From positions 1 to 9,573 of the forward strand of contig JAUWVK010000054.1 of NCBI GenBank assembly GCA_030617485.1: a DNA stretch of 9,573 nt. The letters are read 5' to 3'. The position numbers were made by a program, and so were the translations under genes. A model generated the notes under the pieces. The model did no database searches, had not been told where the DNA came from, and saw only the letters and a list, made by a program, of their open reading frames with translations. Origin of the DNA: Gammaproteobacteria bacterium. Lineage in GTDB: Bacteria; Pseudomonadota; Gammaproteobacteria; SZUA-152. Below, piece by piece: positions 6,464 to 9,573 of the stretch; the first letter of the stretch is position 1, and every line of letters starts with the position of its first letter.

Positions 6464-6829
6464 TCAGCTTTGTGAAGCACTCGCTTGCTGCATTTTATTT
6501 TGCAACAGCGCATCAATTTTTGCAGCACAGATAAAATCATTTTCGGAAAGGCCGCCGATGGCATGGGTACGGTAGTGTATTTCACAACGGTTGTAGCTCA
6601 CCACCAGGTCGGGATGGTGATCTTCCTGATGAGCGATCTCGGCAACTGCGTTCACAAAATCCATGGTTTGATGAAAATCATTAAAACGAAAGGTTTGCTG
6701 AATTTCACCACCGTCGAGGCTAAGCTCCCAGCCAGTTAGCTTGTCCACAAGCGTAGCTGCTTCATCTCGACCCAGAGGCCGTACTCCCCCCTCGCAAGGT
6801 ACGCAGCTTTTTTGGGTTAAATCTGCCAT
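6464..6829 (-). CDS. phhB: Pterin-4a-carbinolamine dehydratase
   Basis: A 121-residue protein that satisfies the family signature in full: H67-x3-H71-H72-P73, Y79, H89 and D98 (HHPDLVVSY ... THAIGGLSENDF). The enzyme dehydrates 4a-hydroxy-tetrahydropterin to quinonoid dihydropterin, regenerating the cofactor used by aromatic amino acid hydroxylases. In bacteria without such a hydroxylase it may serve other pterins or moonlight. The N-terminus carries C9-x2-C12 (KSCVPCEGG), which I recall from Pseudomonas PhhB-type proteins as well. No phenylalanine hydroxylase gene (phhA) is in the window. The ATG lies four bases after the cytochrome stop with no Shine-Dalgarno sequence between, so translation is probably coupled. 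The 14 residues at the C-terminus (KMQQASASQS and before) are likely a flexible tail. Identification is firm; the symbol follows the family name only. Confidence 0.93.
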   Translation of the reverse strand: MADLTQKSCVPCEGGVRPLGRDEAATLVDKLTGWELSLDGGEIQQTFRFNDFHQTMDFVNAVAEIAHQEDHHPDLVVSYNRCEIHYRTHAIGGLSENDFICAAKIDALLQNKMQQASASQS

Positions 6830-6833
6830 CAGT

Positions 6834-7172
6834 CTATTTTTTGAATTTATAGAATTCGGTGTTGAGGTATGTCACAACGTCGTCCAGCTCATCAAATGAA
6901 AAACCGGCATTGGAGGCAGAGTCACAAAACTCTACACGGGCATGCAGGTCTTCGTAGGTATGGATGATACGATTTTTACGTGTGTACTGGCGGTTATCAT
7001 GGCAGCCAAAACATTTGGCGTCATGCAGCTTTTTACCGTTTGCGGCGCCTGTAGTAGAACTGGTGTTATCCGCTGCCAATACCGATGTTGCCAAAAAAAC
7101 GGGCAACGCCAACAGTATGATTATCAGGCTATGTTTGATTATGTTTCTGGTCAGATCAGTGAAATAATTCAT
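6834..7172 (-). CDS. Small exported c-type cytochrome
   Basis: A 112-residue protein. A long N-terminal segment with basic and polar residues precedes a hydrophobic core (about 15-33), and AxA-like cleavage is expected after VLA or VLAA (33/34). The mature protein of about 78 residues has one heme-binding site, C54-F-G-C57-H58, after the usual GKKLHDAKC lead-in. There is no methionine anywhere after H58, so the usual Met axial ligand of class I cytochromes is absent. H71 and H77 are candidates. Cys83 is an extra cysteine. The segment YTRKNRI and the end LDDVVTYLNTEFYKF resemble, from memory, a family of small cytochromes in beta- and gammaproteobacteria. It acts in the periplasm, and its electron partners are unknown. 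The N-terminus could also stay uncleaved as a membrane anchor. It is first in a tight minus-strand operon with phhB and rsgA. GGCGGG before the ATG is only a weak ribosome binding site. Confidence 0.88.
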   Translation of the reverse strand: MNYFTDLTRNIIKHSLIIILLALPVFLATSVLAADNTSSTTGAANGKKLHDAKCFGCHDNRQYTRKNRIIHTYEDLHARVEFCDSASNAGFSFDELDDVVTYLNTEFYKFKK

Positions 7173-7184
7173 ATTAATTTGCCC

Positions 7185-7195
7185 GCCAAGTTGGC
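7185..7195. repeat. Short palindrome in the cytochrome 5' UTR
   Basis: GCCAA-G-TTGGC is an 11-base perfect dyad lying 13 bases before the cytochrome start and just downstream of its likely transcription start. It could be an operator or chance. A one-base loop prevents it from forming a normal RNA hairpin. Confidence 0.25.
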
Positions 7196-7207
7196 TTTTA
7201 AAGTAAG

Positions 7208-7213
7208 AGTATA
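7208..7213 (-). promoter_or_regulatory. Candidate -10 of the cytochrome-phhB-rsgA operon
   Basis: The minus strand reads TATACT, five of six consensus bases, at a position that would start transcription near 7201 and give a leader of about 29 bases. No good -35 is visible at 16-18 bases. The same TATACT hexamer is the best candidate for the beta-barrel gene too. Confidence 0.35.
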
Positions 7214-7232
7214 GCCCTAATTAAAGGTTACC

Positions 7233-7254
7233 ATCTCTACGGATATTAAGAGAT
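7233..7254. repeat. Inverted repeat in the orn-cytochrome divergent region
   Basis: ATCTCT (7233-7238) and AGAGAT (7249-7254) are perfect 6-bp arms separated by ten bases, one helical turn apart centre to centre plus spacer. This is the geometry of a dimeric regulator site. It lies upstream of the candidate promoters of both divergent transcription units. No regulator can be named. Confidence 0.25.
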
Positions 7255-7286
7255 TCCAACATTTATGGCCAGCTCTGATAAACTAG

Positions 7287-7316
7287 CCGACATTACTGAA
7301 TGACACTATTTATTGT
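7287..7316 (+). promoter_or_regulatory. Weak candidate promoter of orn
   Basis: CCGACA (7287-7292) and TATTGT (7311-7316) each match sigma-70 consensus at four of six positions, with an 18-base spacer. Transcription would begin near 7323, about 22 bases before ATG 7345. It is the best arrangement I could find, but weak. Confidence 0.2.
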
Positions 7317-7344
7317 ATGAGAACCCACTTTGCGAGAAACGATT

Positions 7345-7941
7345 ATGAGCCAGGAAGCAAGCTTGAGTAAATCCCAAAAAGATAAAAATCTGATCTGGAT
7401 CGATCTGGAAATGACCGGGCTGGATACCCAGCATGATCAAATCATCGAAATAGCCACTATTGTTACTGATAGTGAACTGAATATTCTGGCCGAGGGCCCG
7501 ATGTTGGCCATTCACCAAAGCGACGAAATTATGGGTGGGATGGATGAATGGAACACCAAACAGCATGGCGGCTCAGGCCTTACCAAACGTGTGGCAGAAA
7601 GCACAATGAATGAAGCAGAGGCGGAAAAGCAGACCATCGCCTTTCTGGAACAGTATGTCAGCAAGGGTAAATCCCCGATGTGTGGTAACAGCATTTGTCA
7701 GGATCGCCGTTTTCTTGCCCGTTGCATGCCTGAGCTGGAGGCCTTTTTTCATTACCGCAATCTTGATGTCAGTAGTTTGAAGGAACTGGCAGTACGCTGG
7801 TCACCTAAAATCACCAAGGGCTTCGTTAAAAATTCCAGTCACCTGGCCCTGGATGACACTCGGGATTCTATAAACGAACTGATCTACTATCGTGAACACT
7901 TTATTAAATTACCTAAGCCTGAGTCCGAGACCGAAGACTGA
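7345..7941 (+). CDS. orn: Oligoribonuclease
   Basis: A 198-residue DEDDh 3'-5' exoribonuclease with near-complete identity of motif blocks to E. coli Orn (181 aa). Catalytic residues are D20 and E22 (IDLEMTG), D120 ([10 protein letters not shown]), H166 and D171 ([10 protein letters not shown]), each offset by exactly eight from the E. coli positions. Orn degrades di- and short oligoribonucleotides to mononucleotides in the cytoplasm, including pGpG from cyclic-di-GMP breakdown, and is usually essential in gammaproteobacteria. ATG 7345 is preferred because GAGAAA lies five bases upstream and the N-terminus then starts MSQEASLSK. An in-frame TTG at 7330 would add five residues and has no clear ribosome binding site. 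The 8-residue N-terminal and roughly 9-residue C-terminal (KPESETED) extensions relative to E. coli are polar and probably unstructured. It is divergent from the cytochrome-phhB-rsgA unit. Confidence 0.97.
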   Translation: MSQEASLSKSQKDKNLIWIDLEMTGLDTQHDQIIEIATIVTDSELNILAEGPMLAIHQSDEIMGGMDEWNTKQHGGSGLTKRVAESTMNEAEAEKQTIAFLEQYVSKGKSPMCGNSICQDRRFLARCMPELEAFFHYRNLDVSSLKELAVRWSPKITKGFVKNSSHLALDDTRDSINELIYYREHFIKLPKPESETED

Positions 7942-8006
7942 AAGTATTGTTCAAACTGTGCGTGAGTGGACTTGACAGAATACTCATCCAGGACCAGACT
8001 TCCCGC

Positions 8007-8191
8007 ATGAATTTTTCCACCCCAAAATATTTTATTAGTGCACCGCATGCGGCTATTTGGCTGCCTGTGCAGATGCGTGCGTGCGCAGTCAAACTGCAAG
8101 CGGCCTGGAGGAATTTTTAACACAGTAATTTGATTTAATATTACCGAATTCCAAAAGGCCGCAGATATCAAAATCTGCGGCCTTTTTTTTT
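8007..8191 (+). ncRNA. Hypothetical small RNA ending at the strong terminator
   Basis: TTGACA (7972-7977), 17 bases, then CAGACT (7995-8000, three of six) could start a transcript near 8007 that ends at the terminator at 8191, about 185 nt. The body contains self-complementary stretches (8043-8052 and around 8086-8098) and a GGAGGA (8107-8112). It matches no RNA family I recognise. An orn 3' UTR is an equally good explanation. Confidence 0.22.
8153..8191 (+). terminator. Strong rho-independent terminator
   Basis: GGCCGCAGAT (8157-8166) pairs perfectly with ATCTGCGGCC (8173-8182) around a six-base loop. It is followed by nine Ts (8183-8191) and preceded by AAAA, so it can also act as a partial terminator for minus-strand transcripts. 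It ends transcription from orn or from a small RNA. Confidence 0.93.
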
Positions 8192-8239
8192 GGCCAGGGA
8201 TGGTCTTATGTCGCGAGAGGGCAGGACGCCCGTAGCGAC
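8192..8239. repeat. Tandem hairpins with GGA loops
   Basis: First hairpin: GGCCA (8192-8196), loop GGGA, TGGTC (8201-8205). Second: GTCGC (8210-8214) with GCGAC (8235-8239) outside, and GGGC (8219-8222) with GCCC (8228-8231) inside, loop AGGAC. The element starts right after the terminator T-run. The form resembles short dispersed palindromic elements of gammaproteobacterial intergenic regions. It could also be part of the transporter leader, where looped GGA would suit CsrA/RsmA. Both readings are inference. Confidence 0.4.
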
Positions 8240-8304
8240 TTGCGATGTGTGTATGTTAACGAGAGTTGTTAGGTAGTTATTTTTGTACAGCATAAATTAG
8301 AGAG

Positions 8305-8309
8305 AGGAG
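8305..8309 (+). promoter_or_regulatory. Ribosome binding site of the EamA transporter
   Basis: AGGAG lies seven bases before ATG 8317 in a purine-rich run. It is one of the clearest Shine-Dalgarno sequences in the window and fixes this start. Confidence 0.85.
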
Positions 8310-8316
8310 AACAGTC

Positions 8317-9207
8317 ATGTCGGTGCCGGCAGCGTTTTTGGGAGTCGTGTTGATCTGGTCAACCACCCCATTAGCGATTCAGTGGAGCAGTGAAGGTTGG
8401 GGTTATTTGATCGGTATTTCTGGACGAATGGTTCTGGGTGCGTTGGTGTGTGCCGTATTACTGCAGATTCTGAAACCAGGATTGCCCTGGCATCGTGACG
8501 CGCGCAGAACTTATGTTGCAGCAGGTGTTGCGATCTACGGTGCCATGCTCAGCGTGTATTGGGGAGCTCAGTTTGTGCCTTCCGGTTTAATCGCTGTGTT
8601 GTATGGATTAAATCCCTTGTTTACGGGGCTGATTGCTGCCGCCATTCTGGGAGAAAAAAGTTTTACCCCAGGTAAATTGGTTGGCATGACCATGGGCTTT
8701 ATCGGACTGGCTAGTATTTTTGCATCTGACATCGTGTTAGAAGGTGATGCATGGGTGGGTGTCGTTGCGATTTTGTTTTCCGTTACCCTTCACAGTTTGA
8801 GTGGTGTGTGGGTGAAACGTATCGGCAGTGGTTTACCTGGACTAACGGTGACCAGTGGCGGACTTTTTATAGTGACGCCATTGTTTTTGCTGACATGGTT
8901 GGTTTTTGACGGCCATGTGCCGGAAGAAATTCCTGCGCAGGCAGGAATGGCGATGTTGTATCTTGGAGTGTTTGGTTCTGCGCTGGGTTTTACGTTGTAT
9001 TTTTTCTTGTTGAAAAAATTGGAAGCGAATCGAGTATCGTTAATTACATTGCTAACCCCGGTGCTCGCATTAATGCTTGGGCAAACACTTAATGATGAGA
9101 TTATTTCTGTTGAGATCTTGTTTGGAAGCAGTTTGATTGTTCTGGGATTGGTAATGCACTTATGGGGCGATCGTTTTTTGGCACGATATGTTGCGGTAAG
9201 GTTGTGA
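8317..9207 (+). CDS. EamA/DMT-family transporter
   Basis: A 296-residue integral inner-membrane protein with about ten hydrophobic segments (roughly 4-23, 30-52, 66-87, 89-112, 119-140, 146-166, 174-196, 209-231, 239-258, 265-284) in two homologous EamA halves. Each half ends in the typical pattern: NPLFTGLIAAAILGEK ... IGLASI in the first, LTPVLALMLGQTLNDE ... LIVLGL in the second. The early IWSTTPLAIQW is the usual first-helix motif. Members of this drug/metabolite transporter superfamily export amino acids, nucleosides or other small metabolites. The substrate cannot be read from sequence. The ribosome binding site is strong. The gene stands between two terminator-like hairpins and so looks monocistronic. 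A basic C-terminal tail (DRFLARYVAVRL) is expected in the cytoplasm by the positive-inside rule. Confidence 0.92.
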   Translation: MSVPAAFLGVVLIWSTTPLAIQWSSEGWGYLIGISGRMVLGALVCAVLLQILKPGLPWHRDARRTYVAAGVAIYGAMLSVYWGAQFVPSGLIAVLYGLNPLFTGLIAAAILGEKSFTPGKLVGMTMGFIGLASIFASDIVLEGDAWVGVVAILFSVTLHSLSGVWVKRIGSGLPGLTVTSGGLFIVTPLFLLTWLVFDGHVPEEIPAQAGMAMLYLGVFGSALGFTLYFFLLKKLEANRVSLITLLTPVLALMLGQTLNDEIISVEILFGSSLIVLGLVMHLWGDRFLARYVAVRL

Positions 9208-9212
9208 TATGG

Positions 9213-9239
9213 CGATGCTGGCCTGTGTGGTCAGCATCG
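9213..9239 (+). terminator. Stem-loop after the EamA transporter gene
   Basis: CGATGCTGGCC (9213-9223) pairs with GGTCAGCATCG (9229-9239), an 11-bp stem with one G-T wobble and a TGTGT loop, six bases after the stop. Only TTAGTT follows instead of a T-run, so it may terminate poorly or protect the mRNA 3' end. Confidence 0.5.
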
Positions 9240-9340
9240 TTAGTTACGAATTGGTTAAACAGGTGTACATATAAAGACTCAATAATTTAGCTGGCTATTT
9301 CCCTGGCAAGCAGATAATTATTTACGGTTGTTGTTGGATA

Positions 9341-9359
9341 TTAATCTCATCACGATTAA
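9341..9359. repeat. Inverted repeat upstream of the antiporter gene
   Basis: TTAATC (9341-9346) and GATTAA (9354-9359) are perfect arms seven bases apart, about 35 bases before ATG 9394 and overlapping the likely promoter zone. It may be an operator; no regulator can be named. The rest of the 186-bp gap shows no gene. Confidence 0.25.
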
Positions 9360-9393
9360 ACTTAACTATTGAATTGTCTCAGGCAAGAAGACT

Positions 9394-9573
9394 ATGGATT
9401 TTGATTTGGCTGCTATAGCGCTGGGTGATGTTACCTGGATCACCCTGGCGTTTCTCCTGGGTTTTCTGGCAAAATTTATCAATCTACCGCCGTTGGTTGG
9501 TTTTCTGGCAACTGGCTTTGTGCTCAACTATCTGGGTGTTGCGAGCGGAGATATATTACAGAAGCTTGCTGAT
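9394..9573 (+). CDS. Cation:proton antiporter, CPA2/Kef type, 5' part only
   Basis: The frame opens at ATG 9394 and runs 60 codons without a stop to the right edge, so the gene is cut by the window. The peptide starts MDFDLAAIALGDVTWITLAF and continues with the segment AKFINLPPLVGFLATGFVLN, the N-terminal helix-turn-helix pattern of Kef-like K+/H+ and Na+/H+ antiporters (GLPPLVGYLAAGF in relatives). Such proteins exchange K+ or Na+ for protons across the inner membrane, and several carry a C-terminal NAD-binding RCK domain, which would lie beyond the window. No strong Shine-Dalgarno sequence precedes the ATG (AAGAAG five bases before is the best). The family is recognised from 60 residues only, so the ion and subfamily are open. 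Confidence 0.75.
   Translation, partial: MDFDLAAIALGDVTWITLAFLLGFLAKFINLPPLVGFLATGFVLNYLGVASGDILQKLAD

Larger units (their letters stand above)
7942..8316 (+). other. 375-bp gene-free region, orn to EamA transporter
   Basis: No protein-coding gene is supportable here. An open frame on the minus strand (7887-8171) runs into orn and across a terminator, has no family features, and is dismissed. The region holds: a consensus -35 TTGACA at 7972-7977 with a poor -10; a CCGCATGCGG palindrome (8043-8052); a short stem GCAGT-CAA-ACTGC near 8086-8098; a very strong terminator (8153-8191); two tandem hairpins (8192-8239); and a ribosome binding site (8305-8309). The terminator lies about 210 bases after the orn stop, leaving either a long orn 3' UTR or a separate small transcript. 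Confidence 0.6.

Noticed and set aside
7887..8171. 94-codon open frame on the minus strand between orn and the EamA gene
   Set aside because: It overlaps the 3' end of orn, starts inside the strong terminator stem-loop, and its translation has no family feature or ribosome binding site.
1..9573. Mobile element, defence island or horizontally acquired block
   Set aside because: No transposase, integrase, toxin-antitoxin, terminal repeats or sharp compositional break was seen; genes are mostly chromosomal core.

Overview
This window reads as a piece of chromosome from a free-living, probably marine, gammaproteobacterium of moderate base composition. The evidence is the conserved yoaA-tsaB pair, rsgA lying close to and divergent from orn, two outer-membrane-type lipoproteins and a porin-like barrel. 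No transposase, integrase, phage gene, CRISPR array, tRNA or rRNA is visible. It looks like a core-genome segment with a few lineage-specific genes. The species assignment is inference.

Layout, left to right. (1) 56-439 (+) is a small TPR lipoprotein. It is followed by yoaA (554-2500), an Fe-S XPD/DinG-type DNA helicase, which overlaps tsaB (2497-3168, tRNA t6A synthesis) by four bases. (2) After a 170-bp structured leader comes 3339-4526 (+), a lipoprotein made almost wholly of an unbroken run of 63 pentapeptide repeats. (3) Converging on it is 4561-5286 (-), an unrecognised outer-membrane beta-barrel. (4) On the minus strand, transcribed right to left from about 7200, is an apparent operon: a small exported c-type cytochrome (6834-7172), a pterin-4a-carbinolamine dehydratase (6464-6829, 4-bp gap) and rsgA (5388-6398). 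(5) orn (7345-7941, +) is divergent from it. (6) A 375-bp gap follows, with a very strong terminator at 8153-8191 and tandem hairpins at 8192-8239. (7) 8317-9207 (+) is a ten-helix EamA/DMT transporter. (8) 9394 to the right edge (+) is the truncated start of a Kef/CPA2-type cation:proton antiporter.

How the genes relate. Several genes are translation or RNA housekeeping: tsaB (tRNA modification), rsgA (30S maturation) and orn (end stage of RNA decay). yoaA is genome maintenance. The envelope genes (TPR lipoprotein, pentapeptide lipoprotein, beta-barrel, cytochrome, two transporters) have no evident common pathway. No convincing new multi-gene system is visible. The most unusual single item is the exported pentapeptide-repeat lipoprotein and its leader. 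Next are the cytochrome without a distal methionine in the rsgA operon and the possible small RNA or long 3' UTR between orn and the transporter.
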